Positions 24,326 through 34,197 of a stretch of DNA of 64,000 bases are shown piece by piece (the first letter of the stretch is position 1; every line of letters starts with the position of its first letter). The notes under the pieces were generated by a model, which worked only from the letters and a program-made list of their open reading frames with translations, did no database searches and was not told the DNA's origin. A program made the position numbers and the translations under genes. The stretch spans positions 1-64,000 of the forward strand of contig JADIMK010000074.1 of NCBI GenBank assembly GCA_017694785.1. Reading direction: 5' to 3'. Source of the stretch: Candidatus Cryptobacteroides intestinigallinarum. Its GTDB lineage: Bacteria > Bacteroidota > Bacteroidia > Bacteroidales > UBA932.

Positions 24326-26815
24326 ATGAGAAAATTGTTCGCGTACATGATAGCGGGGGGGGCATTGGTCCTGTCTGCCATCTCCTGCAACAGGGAGGTT
24401 GTACTGCCACCCGAAATCAATGCTGTCGCGCCTGACGCATTTACTGGCGAAGCACAGAAAGGAGAAATTCTTTATGAGATTTCCGGCGGTTCGGCGGATG
24501 TCCTGACAGTCGATGCCGCGACTGATAGTGAATGGATTTCCGGCATAGACACTGATGAACCAGGGGTCGTTTCTTTCGAGATATCTGAGAATACCGCTTC
24601 CGAAAGCCGTGAGGCTGTGATCGTGCTGTCATTGCCGGAAGCCGCGCCTGTCGATGTGAAGATTGTCCAGTACGGTGCGGATGACGTTCCTGACGGCCCT
24701 GATACCGGAGAAGATGAAGATGATTTTACCATAAAGATTACTGACATAACGGCTTTTTCCGCCAATGTCGGGGTCGTTCCTGCGGACAAGGAGATGACAT
24801 ATGTCGTTCTCACAGGCACAAAGGAGGAGGTTGACGGATATTCTTCAGACGAGGAACTCATTGAATACAACCTGAGCCTGTTTTCTTCCATAGCCGCAAG
24901 CCAGGGAGTATCACTTGAATATATACTTGACAAAATGCTTCTCCGCAGCGGAAATTCTTCCATGGTCATGAATACGTTTGTCCCGGATACGGAATATTAT
25001 GTATATGTATATGGTATCGACAAGTTTGCTGAAGTCTCCACTCCTGTCTATAAAAAGGAGATGAAGACACTTCCGGTTACCATGCGCGAAGAGAAAATCG
25101 ATATAGCGTTCAGCAATGTGGGCACGAGGTCACTGACAGCCGAATTCACTCCGGAATCGGATGAGTTCAGGTATGCATGCGGGTGGCTGACGGCAGCCGA
25201 ATATTCGATATACGCACAGGACGAGGACGCGTTCATCTCCACCATGATCACGGAGATCCAGTATCTCATCAACATGTACACATCGATGGGTGTGGATATG
25301 ACGTGGAGCGATTTCACCGTCACCGGTCAGCAGCGGATCACAGCCACGTCACTCAATTCAGACAGCGGATATGATTTCTATGCGTTCGGGCTTGACAACG
25401 GGTATGCCACAACTCCGCTTTTCCACGAATCCGTGAACACCCTTGCCGTGGAAGTCACGGATCCTTGCACTTTCGAACTCGGGACTCCGTCTGTGGAGAC
25501 ATATGAGGCAACTGTATCCGTCAAGCCATCGTCACCATCCACAAAGTATTTCCTTACTGTCCTTGAGTCCTCTCAGGTAGCCGGGCTGTCTGATGCCGTC
25601 ATTGCTGACGCGTGCATCAATGCCATGTCAGGCACATCATGGCTGGGTTCCCTCTTTTCCGGGGACACGGAGACCGATTTTGACGGGCTTGTGCCGAATA
25701 CCTCTTACACTATTGTCGCTTTCGGAGTTGACGGAACGGGAGAACGTTCCACAGCTGTCGCGACAGATGTATTCAGGACGCAAGTCGTGCCTGCTTCCGA
25801 CATGACATTCGAAGTTTCCGTAGAAGATGTCGGCTATTCTTCAGTGACGGTATGCGTGAATCCGTCGTCAAAGGAAGAGACTTATGTCATGGGCATCCTC
25901 AATGCGGCTCAGTATGCGGAACTGGGGAATGATCCTGAAGCTCTCGGTGTGAAAGTATGCGGCGACCATGCGAACCTGGCCGTATCCGAGTATTCCGGTG
26001 ACATCAGACAGCCGATCTACATGGACTACGGGTACAATTTCATCACTCCTGGCACGGACTATTATGTCTTTGTAATGGGATGCAGCTACTGGAACAGGAC
26101 TACACCTGTGACAGTCGTGCCGTTCAGCACACCGGAACGGACCGAAAGCGATGCGTCAGTTGATATCAAGGTAACGGTATATGACGGAAATGACCTTGTC
26201 GCTGCTGATCCGGTCAAGTATCCTGCATCGGGCTGGGCTGACAGGGCGGCTGTCCAGGTGGAATTCTTTCCTAACGGCAGTGCGGCGTCCTGGTACGGCT
26301 GGATAGAGGAGCGCAGCGCTGAATACATGTCACAGCTCAACAGGGATGTCCTTCTGTCCGCAATCAAGATGAACGGCACCCTCTTCGCCGGCGACAAGTC
26401 CGGAATAGCCGTGGTGGGCGTTCCATGGAACTACAACAACTGTTCGGCCATCGCCCTCGGCGTGGATGCCGAAGGAACTGACGGGGAGCCTGTCATCGTA
26501 AGTCTCAATGTGGACAGATCCCAGATTGTCGAATATGACAAGTCTTCGCTGTCTTCGGCCCGGACTGTATATCCCGGAGTGTCCGCTCTCGGTGACGCCG
26601 CCCTGCGTGTCAGGAGCGCCGGCCTGAATAACGGCGCCGCCTCTTGGGATGGCCGCACCGCAGCGGAAGGCCTGCGCAGGTACCGTCTTCCGGAGTCCGC
26701 CATAGAGAAGGCTCTGGCCGGAGCCACGGCAGGGACTGCTGCCGCAGACAAAACGGAACCACGTACAATAAGGGAGATTGCAAGGGACAATTTCAGGTTT
26801 ATGTTCCCGCAATAA
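24326..26815 (+). CDS. Large BACON-domain lipoprotein, five-module type (paralogue A)
   Basis: The 829-residue lipoprotein has a lipobox ending in Cys21 (LSAISC) and a BACON domain (about 24-116) with the typical SEWIS motif. Five modules of 110-125 residues follow, starting near 133, 258, 381, 493 and 609, and then a 95-residue C-terminal tail. Modules 1-4 start with a beta strand like FTIKITDI, have PSS.ETY in the middle and end in DTEYYVYVYGID plus TTP. Module 5 differs (YDGNDLVAADP...WYGW). The fold is probably beta-sandwich; no catalytic motif is seen. It heads a four-gene operon with two paralogues of the same layout. Outer-membrane attachment is inferred; glycan or mucin binding is only a guess. 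Confidence 0.75.
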   Translation: MRKLFAYMIAGGALVLSAISCNREVVLPPEINAVAPDAFTGEAQKGEILYEISGGSADVLTVDAATDSEWISGIDTDEPGVVSFEISENTASESREAVIVLSLPEAAPVDVKIVQYGADDVPDGPDTGEDEDDFTIKITDITAFSANVGVVPADKEMTYVVLTGTKEEVDGYSSDEELIEYNLSLFSSIAASQGVSLEYILDKMLLRSGNSSMVMNTFVPDTEYYVYVYGIDKFAEVSTPVYKKEMKTLPVTMREEKIDIAFSNVGTRSLTAEFTPESDEFRYACGWLTAAEYSIYAQDEDAFISTMITEIQYLINMYTSMGVDMTWSDFTVTGQQRITATSLNSDSGYDFYAFGLDNGYATTPLFHESVNTLAVEVTDPCTFELGTPSVETYEATVSVKPSSPSTKYFLTVLESSQVAGLSDAVIADACINAMSGTSWLGSLFSGDTETDFDGLVPNTSYTIVAFGVDGTGERSTAVATDVFRTQVVPASDMTFEVSVEDVGYSSVTVCVNPSSKEETYVMGILNAAQYAELGNDPEALGVKVCGDHANLAVSEYSGDIRQPIYMDYGYNFITPGTDYYVFVMGCSYWNRTTPVTVVPFSTPERTESDASVDIKVTVYDGNDLVAADPVKYPASGWADRAAVQVEFFPNGSAASWYGWIEERSAEYMSQLNRDVLLSAIKMNGTLFAGDKSGIAVVGVPWNYNNCSAIALGVDAEGTDGEPVIVSLNVDRSQIVEYDKSSLSSARTVYPGVSALGDAALRVRSAGLNNGAASWDGRTAAEGLRRYRLPESAIEKALAGATAGTAAADKTEPRTIREIARDNFRFMFPQ

Positions 26816-26842
26816 TAGACATTACATAAAAACCACAAACCA

Positions 26843-28153
26843 ATGAAGAACTTAATATTTGTGAAGGTTGTCGTGGCAGTCATGTCTGCCGCAGCCTTGG
26901 CGTCCTGCAGCACCGCCAATGAAGAATCGGCTGCGGTCACTTCCATCTCACTTGACCAGACTGAACTTACGGTAGATCTCTACAGTACGACTCAGCTAAC
27001 CTTGACGGTAACCCCTTCAAATGCACAGTATGATGCTGTAGAGTGGATATCAAGCTCCGAATCCGTGGTTTCAGTCGATGGCAATGGACTTGTTACCGCC
27101 GAGGGCCTGGGAGAAGCCACAGTCACAGCAAGAGTTGACCGCTGCATGGCGCAATGTCATTTTGAGGTGGTAAAGCCTGTAGTGACAGGAATTTCCCTTG
27201 ATCAGACATCTGTTGAAATCCTTGTTGACGAGACCCTGCAGCTGGTGGCCACTGTCACCCCTGAAACTCTGACAGACGTCACTGTAATCTGGGAAAGCTC
27301 CAATGCCTCCATAGCAAATGTCAACCAGGGAGGTCTTGTGACCGGAAACGGTGTCGGCGAAGCCAAGATTACCGCTTCGGCAGGGGATTTCTCTGCAGTA
27401 TGTATTGTAAAGGTATTGCCGATCGAGGCTGAGTCTGTGACTCTTAACAAATCTGAGATCACTCTTGAGGTATCTGATTCAGAGCGGCTCATCGCCACTG
27501 TCGGTCCGGTCAATACTACTGACAAGACAGTGTCATGGACGACTTCCGATGACAAGATCGCCACTGTGGACGGAAACGGTACAGTGACTGCCGTAGCCGA
27601 GGGAGAGGCTGTCATCACCGCCGCCTGCGGCAAGGCTTCCGGCTCATGCAAGGTGACTGTCACTCCTATGACAGGTGTAAGGTACAATATAGGCGACATA
27701 ATAGAAGTTGACGGACACAAGGCCTTCGTATTCTATATCACTGACAATGGACGGCACGGCAAGGCCATGTCTGAGGAATATACTACAGAGTTCTGGACAT
27801 ATTTATGGAGTTCTGAAAACGTGCTTGTCGGAGCAAGCAGCACAACCGACGGCAGGGAGAACACTGAGAAAGTGAAGGCTATGCCGAATTATGAGACATC
27901 GTATTCTGCATTCAAATGGATTGAGGACACTTTCGGACCTGACTGGTACATGCCTGCACAGGAAGAAGCGGCCCAGGTGTTCACTTCAGGAGAGAACAAG
28001 TCCAGATACATTACTGCGCTTGATACGTCCACTGAACTCAGTGCCAGCACATATGCTTACGTATCCGGTTCTTCCTACAGTGACTCTTTCACTATTGAAC
28101 CTTCGGAAAAGTTATTCGGAATCCTTCATCTCAGGGCTGTATGCGAATTCTGA
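26843..28153 (+). CDS. Lipoprotein with three Big_2 Ig-like domains and a C-terminal FISUMP/lectin-like domain
   Basis: The 436-residue lipoprotein has a lipobox with Cys22 (AALASC). Three bacterial Ig-like (Big_2) domains lie at about 32-110, 112-192 and 194-276. Each has ISLDQT-type starts and W.SS....V...G.V.....GEA.ITA cores. The C-terminal 155 residues (YNIGDIIEVDG...DWYMPAQEE...LRAVCEF) resemble DUF1566/FISUMP C-type-lectin-like domains. The Ig domains probably form a stalk that presents the C-terminal domain. It starts 27 bp after paralogue A, and its last 13 bp overlap the start of the next gene, so their translation is likely coupled. Confidence 0.8.
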   Translation: MKNLIFVKVVVAVMSAAALASCSTANEESAAVTSISLDQTELTVDLYSTTQLTLTVTPSNAQYDAVEWISSSESVVSVDGNGLVTAEGLGEATVTARVDRCMAQCHFEVVKPVVTGISLDQTSVEILVDETLQLVATVTPETLTDVTVIWESSNASIANVNQGGLVTGNGVGEAKITASAGDFSAVCIVKVLPIEAESVTLNKSEITLEVSDSERLIATVGPVNTTDKTVSWTTSDDKIATVDGNGTVTAVAEGEAVITAACGKASGSCKVTVTPMTGVRYNIGDIIEVDGHKAFVFYITDNGRHGKAMSEEYTTEFWTYLWSSENVLVGASSTTDGRENTEKVKAMPNYETSYSAFKWIEDTFGPDWYMPAQEEAAQVFTSGENKSRYITALDTSTELSASTYAYVSGSSYSDSFTIEPSEKLFGILHLRAVCEF

Positions 28154-30327
28154 TACGTTTTCTTCTTTTCCTGAGTCTGGCATCTCCTTTTCTTGTCACA
28201 GGATGTGCGAGGGAGGAGGTGTCATATCCGGAAATCTCGTTTTCCCCCGTTCCGTCCGTCTCACCGGACGGAGGGGAGTATGAGATTCCGTTTACGATAA
28301 GAAACGCGTTCGAATATGCCATCATGCGGTGCGCTTCCGACCAGCCGTGGCTGCATGACGTCGAGTGCCTGGATGACAGGATAGTCTTTGTGGCGGACAT
28401 GAATGACGGGCTTGAACCCCGCAGCGCAAAACTGAAGGTGACCTATCCGGAATGCGACGATATTGTCCTGAAAGTAACACAGGAAGCGTATGACCAGACC
28501 GGCGGGATGAAGATAAACATCTCTGTCGAACTGACAGGAGCCCGGACAGCTAAGGCCGGATTCAGTCCGCTTGACAAGGAGCAGACCTATTATACAGGCT
28601 ATACCCTGGAGTCGGACATCCTTTCCTATGGAGGTGATGATGCCGCCTTCATGCAAGGACTTGTAGAGCAGATGGAGCAGGAAGCTCTACAGACCGGGCT
28701 GCGTCTGAATGCGGTGATAAGGAAATATGTCGTGTCAGGAGATTCGTCCATGGATATCGAAGGGCTGCAGCCTGAGACAGACTACTGTGTCTTTGCATTT
28801 TCCCTTGATACGGACGGGACTTTCCATGACAATCTGACCGTCGAGACGTTCAGAAGCGGAAGTTTCGAATATCCGGGTGCGACTTTCTCCATCAGTGTGA
28901 AAGAGCGTGGCCAGTCTTCTCTCGGGCTCGTATTTGCTCCTGATACTGACGGTATAACATATATACCGTCCATCATCCCGGTATCGGAATACGAATCCGT
29001 TATGGGTTCCTCGGACGAGCTGCTGATGGCGGCCGAGATTCAGGAATGCCAGGCGATGATAGATTACTATGCCTCTTACGGCATCACCTGGACTTTCCTG
29101 GATTTCACTTCTACCGGGGTGAGCGAGACGGAATTCGACGGACTGCTTCCCGGACATGAATACTATGCCTATGCATTCGGAATCGATGCCGATGGTGTGC
29201 CTGTCACCCCGTTGAGCAAACAGAAGGTCTCGACGGAACCGGTGACTGTCACCGACGACTGTACGTTCAGCCTCTCGTTTTCGGACATAAGGTCTCAGTC
29301 TATCGATGTGACGGTCGTCCCGTCAAATCCTTCCACAAGGTACTATCTGTATCTCGCCGATTCAGGGATACTTGTTCAGAATACACCGGAGGACATCGCC
29401 GCCCTGATCATCAACATGGCTTCGGAAAGCGGTATCAACTGGGCGGATTCCCCTTATGTGAGGACAGGGACGCAGACTCTGGATTCGACAGAAGACCTCA
29501 ATGCCGTCCAGCTTCAGGCCGATACTGAATATACTGTTTTCGTGTTCGGAATCAATGCTGAAGGGGAACGTACCACGGAAGTCTCCTATGCTTCTTGCCG
29601 GACAGCCAGGGTACAGTCTTCGGATATGACAATATCCTTTACCATAAGGGATCTGAGACCGGGCAGCGCCACCGTCACCTATGTCCCGTCAGCAGATGAA
29701 CCATATCTGTACGGATGTGTCGAGAAGTCGGTATATGACGGATACCCTGACGATGCAAGCTTTATCGGGGCCATGGTTGTCGAAGCCGGGCAGAATGGAA
29801 CGTTGATTCCGGTGACCGGGGAATACACGCAGACTTACGGAGGAAATATCCTGCGTGCAGACAGGGAATATGTCGTCTATGCCTTCGGATATGCCGGAGG
29901 AGTATCCACAGGCCTGTTCATGGATGTCTTCCGCACTCCGGAAAGGGTGTTCTCCTCAGCTTCCCTTGACATTACATGGAGCATAAGGGATGGCAATGAA
30001 CTATATGCCGAAAATCCCCAGCAGAATTTTGACTTCCAGAACAATGCCGCGATTACATTCACTGTCACTCCGTCCGGAGCCTCTTCGTGGTATTTCTCTG
30101 GATTCGGCAACAGCAGGAGCTATCTTGAATCCCTTGATGAGGAGGAACTCCTATATACAATTTATTCAAACGGAAGGAAAAACTACAACAAGACGGCAGT
30201 CACCTATGCGGTGGCGTGGAATTCGGTGCTGTGCGGTGCCGGATACGGGATGGATGCCGGAGGAAATGAAGGCAAGCCTGTGATCGTTGAGGTTCAGGTG
30301 CCGCCGTCTGCCGCATATCTGAAATAG
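28141..30327 (+). CDS. Large BACON-domain lipoprotein, five-module type (paralogue C)
   Basis: The 728-residue lipoprotein has a lipobox ending in VTGC and acidic residues right after the Cys (CAREE). It has a BACON domain (about 27-118, with the SDQPWLH motif) and the same five modules in order (about 122, 246, 371, 486, 601). Module 2 has ITWTFLDFTSTG, module 3 SNPSTRYYLYL, module 5 RDGNELYAENP...WYFSG. Unlike its paralogues it stops at the end of module 5 (VIVEVQVPPSAAYLK) with no tail. ATG 28141 overlaps the end of the Ig-protein gene by 13 bp. Function is unknown; the ordered match suggests whole-gene duplication. Confidence 0.75.
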   Translation: MRILIRFLLFLSLASPFLVTGCAREEVSYPEISFSPVPSVSPDGGEYEIPFTIRNAFEYAIMRCASDQPWLHDVECLDDRIVFVADMNDGLEPRSAKLKVTYPECDDIVLKVTQEAYDQTGGMKINISVELTGARTAKAGFSPLDKEQTYYTGYTLESDILSYGGDDAAFMQGLVEQMEQEALQTGLRLNAVIRKYVVSGDSSMDIEGLQPETDYCVFAFSLDTDGTFHDNLTVETFRSGSFEYPGATFSISVKERGQSSLGLVFAPDTDGITYIPSIIPVSEYESVMGSSDELLMAAEIQECQAMIDYYASYGITWTFLDFTSTGVSETEFDGLLPGHEYYAYAFGIDADGVPVTPLSKQKVSTEPVTVTDDCTFSLSFSDIRSQSIDVTVVPSNPSTRYYLYLADSGILVQNTPEDIAALIINMASESGINWADSPYVRTGTQTLDSTEDLNAVQLQADTEYTVFVFGINAEGERTTEVSYASCRTARVQSSDMTISFTIRDLRPGSATVTYVPSADEPYLYGCVEKSVYDGYPDDASFIGAMVVEAGQNGTLIPVTGEYTQTYGGNILRADREYVVYAFGYAGGVSTGLFMDVFRTPERVFSSASLDITWSIRDGNELYAENPQQNFDFQNNAAITFTVTPSGASSWYFSGFGNSRSYLESLDEEELLYTIYSNGRKNYNKTAVTYAVAWNSVLCGAGYGMDAGGNEGKPVIVEVQVPPSAAYLK

Positions 30328-30343
30328 AATAACTATAATTTGT

Positions 30344-33040
30344 ATGAAAAAATATCTTTTGTATCTGTCTTGCCTGGCCATGGCTTTGATTATGGCCGGG
30401 TGTGCCCAGGAGGAGTTGTCTCCGGTCCTTATCGTGAAGACTCCCGCTCCTCTCTCCTTCAACAGTACTGAAGGAGTGATAGAGTATGAGGTTCAGAATG
30501 CTGAACGGGGTATCTCAATAAATGCGGAGTCGGACCAGGACTGGATCCATGACTTCGTCTATGACAATGACGGGGAGATCCGCTTCTCCGTTGACTATAA
30601 CGAAAGCGGCATAAGGAATGCCATGGTGACTGTCACCTACGGTCCTGCCGAGCCTGCAATCGTTACTGTCAAGCAGCTTTCCGTAGCGGAAAGCGGATCG
30701 GCTACCATTTCCGTCATAACTGAAGGACCGCTTGTCGCCGAGGCTGACGGAGGTGAGGCAGTCATTGAATATGAGGTGGAGAACTATGTCCCGGGGCAGG
30801 AGATAACCGCAACTGCGGACAATGATTGGGCAGATCACTTCGAATATCCTGAATATGGTATCATCAAGGTCTTCCCTGAAGTCAACTTCTATGAATCTGA
30901 AAGGTCGGCGGTGATAACTCTGTCTTATCCGAATGCTGACGATGTCACAATAGAAATTTCGCAGAAGCCGACGCAGTCGAAGGAGGAGCCGTTCCTTATA
31001 AATGTCACGGGTGTCACGGAAGTCGAAGCGACTGTGTCCTGGCTCCCTAAGGACGAGACCATGACTTATGTCAACGCACTCGTGCCGAAGTCGGCGATGG
31101 ACGAATACGGCGGCGATTATGACGCGTATATCAGGGATGACATAGAATATCTGAAGAATACCGCCGCTTCTGAAGGTATGGAACTGAAGGACTATCTTTC
31201 GCAGGTCCTCAAGACCGGAGCCAAGGGAGTCAAATGGTCCGCTCTTGAGCCGGGAACCGAATATTGCGCCTATGCATACGGGCTTACAGTCGAAGGGGAG
31301 GTCACCAGCCGGATGACAGTTGTCAGGTTCACCACCAAGACTCCGGAGCAGATAGACTGCGACTTTACATTCACTCTTGAAAGCAGCACGGACTCAAAAC
31401 TGTCGGTAAGGGTGACGCCTTCGAATGAAAGCGCACGCTATTATGCCGGAATCATATCCAAGGCCGACTATGAGACTGCCGGGAGCGACCAGTTCATTAT
31501 GGATGAAATCGTTGACTATATCGATGAGGAAATCTGGATCGCCCAGATGTTCCAGGTATGGAAACAATGGTCAGACTTTACGCAGATGGGCGAATATATC
31601 GTCTCTGCCGAGAACCTGTTCTCCGATACTGAATATTATGCCTACGCTTTCGGACTTGAGGACAAGGGGCTTGTCACGACTAATTTCCAGAAAATGTCGT
31701 TCACTACAAATCCATACAGAATTACGGATGACTGTACGTTCGACATCACCTCGGAAGTCAGCACTTCATACATGGCGGACTTTGTTATCACGCCGAGCAA
31801 TCCTGACACAAGGTATTACATCACATGTCTCACTACGGACTACGTGCTTTCATATTCGATGGCAGACCTGGCCACAGTGATCATCAATGATGCGAATGAA
31901 TACAATTATGACTGGATGAACGGTCCATATACATTCTTCGGCAAACAGACTTTGAATTCATACAGGGATCTCGACATCATGCCTCTTGAACCGTCCACCA
32001 ACTACACTCTTGTACTTTTCGGAGTAAACGGGGACGGGGAGAGAACTACGGATGTGTTCACCGAACAGTTCAGGACAGATGTACTCACTCCGTCCGACAT
32101 GACATTCGGCTTGGGTGTCACTGACGTGATGACTTCCAGCGTGACACTCACGTGCGAGCCTTCACGCGATGACGAGCTTTATGTACTCGGATGCATGCCT
32201 GTGAGCAGATATCAGGAATATGGTTCCGACGAGGCTGCGATTGCGGCTGTAGTCGAGTATTGGAGCAACAGCAGCATGTACAGGGTGACATATTCAGGCG
32301 AAAAGCAGCTTCAGACCAATATTGACATCTTCTACAACAGCATAAAGCCGAACACTGACTATTATGTGTTCGCGTTCGGATATATGGGAGCCGTGACGAC
32401 TGGAATCACGAAGATGCGCTTCACCACTCCTGGTTCGGATGTCCCGGTAAGTGACGCATCGGTATCTATCGATTATGTCATTGAAGACGGCAACACACTT
32501 GTGCTTCAAGATCCTTATACCTATCCACCTGAACAGTGGGGCGACAAAGCTGCGGCCAGAATCACGGTCACTCCTGGCGAAGGGGCGCAGGGATGGTATT
32601 TCGTGACATTCACGAATTCGTTCAGCGACATCTACCTTATGCCGACCGACGAACTCATAGAGAATGTGAAGAAATACGGCAGCTACAATGTCGAGTCTCA
32701 TCTGGTGAAGATGGACTGGTATTCCAGCATCGTGGCCGTTGCAGTGCCTGTGGATGCCGAAGGTATCTACGGAAAGCCTGTGATCGTGGAAATCGTCGCA
32801 TCTTACCCGTCTTCATCGGTATATGGTGTCACACCGTCTTTCAGACCGGTTGTGATAGTTTCCCCTGATCTGACCGACCGTTCCGGCCATGCGGCTGAAC
32901 GTCCGTTCGAGGTGAAGGGATACAAGGCTGCCGTAAGGGAGGATTTCAACAGCCGTTTCAATGTAGAAGCCCGCTCTGCGGAAGTCCCTGCCGGACATGA
33001 AAGAATGTTCGGCTGGGAAGCGGAGCGGGCAGTACAATAG
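30344..33040 (+). CDS. Large lipoprotein with two BACON domains and five modules (paralogue D)
   Basis: The 898-residue lipoprotein has Cys20 (IMAGC) followed by AQEE, two tandem BACON domains (about 30-112 with SDQDWIHDF and 122-212 with DNDWADHF) and five modules (about 215, 336, 461, 576, 691). Module 3 reads SNPDTRYYITCL and module 5 EDGNTLVLQDP...WYFVTF. A 70-residue charged tail ends the protein, as in paralogue A. The extra BACON domain would lengthen the stalk. It lies 17 bp after paralogue C and is the last gene of the operon. No enzyme motif is visible. Confidence 0.75.
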   Translation: MKKYLLYLSCLAMALIMAGCAQEELSPVLIVKTPAPLSFNSTEGVIEYEVQNAERGISINAESDQDWIHDFVYDNDGEIRFSVDYNESGIRNAMVTVTYGPAEPAIVTVKQLSVAESGSATISVITEGPLVAEADGGEAVIEYEVENYVPGQEITATADNDWADHFEYPEYGIIKVFPEVNFYESERSAVITLSYPNADDVTIEISQKPTQSKEEPFLINVTGVTEVEATVSWLPKDETMTYVNALVPKSAMDEYGGDYDAYIRDDIEYLKNTAASEGMELKDYLSQVLKTGAKGVKWSALEPGTEYCAYAYGLTVEGEVTSRMTVVRFTTKTPEQIDCDFTFTLESSTDSKLSVRVTPSNESARYYAGIISKADYETAGSDQFIMDEIVDYIDEEIWIAQMFQVWKQWSDFTQMGEYIVSAENLFSDTEYYAYAFGLEDKGLVTTNFQKMSFTTNPYRITDDCTFDITSEVSTSYMADFVITPSNPDTRYYITCLTTDYVLSYSMADLATVIINDANEYNYDWMNGPYTFFGKQTLNSYRDLDIMPLEPSTNYTLVLFGVNGDGERTTDVFTEQFRTDVLTPSDMTFGLGVTDVMTSSVTLTCEPSRDDELYVLGCMPVSRYQEYGSDEAAIAAVVEYWSNSSMYRVTYSGEKQLQTNIDIFYNSIKPNTDYYVFAFGYMGAVTTGITKMRFTTPGSDVPVSDASVSIDYVIEDGNTLVLQDPYTYPPEQWGDKAAARITVTPGEGAQGWYFVTFTNSFSDIYLMPTDELIENVKKYGSYNVESHLVKMDWYSSIVAVAVPVDAEGIYGKPVIVEIVASYPSSSVYGVTPSFRPVVIVSPDLTDRSGHAAERPFEVKGYKAAVREDFNSRFNVEARSAEVPAGHERMFGWEAERAVQ

Positions 33041-33100
33041 CCTGAACGGCTTCAGTCACAGACAGGCAATGAGGGGGACCGGTGCGGCAGCTTCGCGTAG

Positions 33101-34180
33101 CTATTCCGTCTTCGGCATGTAAGTGTTGAAGAAGTCCTCTATCTTGTCAAAAGGTATCTTGTCAAAATTGTCGTAAAGATCCGTATGGCTTGCTCCCGGT
33201 ATGATCAGAAGTTCTTTGTTGGCACCTTTGAGCTTTTTGAAAGTGTCTTCGCTGAAATAGCGGGAGTGGGCTTTTTCACCATGTATCAGAAGGACTGCAC
33301 TCCTGATTTCACCGGCATAGGTGAGCAGCGGCATGTTCAGGAATGAAAGGGACGAGGTCTTGTTCCAGCCTGAATTGGAGTTGAGGGAACGTTTGTGATA
33401 GCCTCTCGGTGTCTTGTAGTAGGCGTGATAGTCTTTTACGAACTGGGGAGCATCCTCAGGGAGCGGATCCACGACTCCGCCCGCAAGCGCACAGGTGCCG
33501 TTTCTGTAGTCTTCAGTACGCTGGTTGCTGAGAGTTTCCCGTAATTCATGACGGGCAGGTTCATTGTCGGCTGCATCGAAATAGCCGTTGGCCGTCACCC
33601 TGCTCATGTCGTACATGGTCGATGCCACAGTCGCCTTGATACGGGTGTCGATGGCTGCCGCGTTGACGGCCATGCTGCCCCATCCGCAGATGCCGAGTAT
33701 CCCGATGCGGGATGAATCCGCCTGTTCCAGTGTCGAGAGGAAATCGACCGCGGCACAGAAATCTTCTGTGTTGATGTCTGGCGATGCAACATATCGCGGC
33801 TCGCCGGAGCTTTCTCCGGTGAATGACGGGTCGAATGCGATGGTCAGGAAGCCTCTTTCTGCCAATGTCTGTGCATAAAGTCCTGAAGACTGCTCCTTTA
33901 CAGCTCCGAAAGGTCCGCTGACTGCTATCGCCGGGAGCTTTCCTTCAGCATTTTTCGGTACATACATATCTGCGGCAAGCGTGATGCCGTATCTGTTTGT
34001 GAATGTCACTTTGCTGTGGCTGACTTTGTTGCTCTGCGGGAATACCTTGTCCCACTCAGTTGTCATCTGCAGATTCTCCATATCTTTTTTCTCATTTGTT
34101 CCTGTACAGGATATGATGGCAAATGATGATGCGATGCATGCAGCCATCGATGCCAATGCTGTAAGATGTAGCTTTCTCAT
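33101..34180 (-). CDS. Exported alpha/beta hydrolase, dienelactone-hydrolase-like, Cys nucleophile
   Basis: The 359-residue lipoprotein has Cys25 as lipid attachment site (AIISC). The alpha/beta-hydrolase fold shows the nucleophile elbow GICGWG with Cys165 where most esterases have Ser, and the catalytic His in PGASHTDL near the C-terminus. The HGEKAHS strand carries the acid position. Dienelactone hydrolase also uses Cys. Substrate is unknown. It stands alone, converging on the BACON operon. Its leader carries a 17-bp direct repeat and a -7 element at 34266-34273. Confidence 0.82.
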   Translation of the reverse strand: MRKLHLTALASMAACIASSFAIISCTGTNEKKDMENLQMTTEWDKVFPQSNKVSHSKVTFTNRYGITLAADMYVPKNAEGKLPAIAVSGPFGAVKEQSSGLYAQTLAERGFLTIAFDPSFTGESSGEPRYVASPDINTEDFCAAVDFLSTLEQADSSRIGILGICGWGSMAVNAAAIDTRIKATVASTMYDMSRVTANGYFDAADNEPARHELRETLSNQRTEDYRNGTCALAGGVVDPLPEDAPQFVKDYHAYYKTPRGYHKRSLNSNSGWNKTSSLSFLNMPLLTYAGEIRSAVLLIHGEKAHSRYFSEDTFKKLKGANKELLIIPGASHTDLYDNFDKIPFDKIEDFFNTYMPKTE

Positions 34181-34197
34181 CGTATATAGATTTTCTT

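Noticed and set aside
26431..26946. Antisense open frames over the BACON lipoprotein genes
   Set aside because: They have no start signals or domain features and mirror the codon bias of the sense genes.
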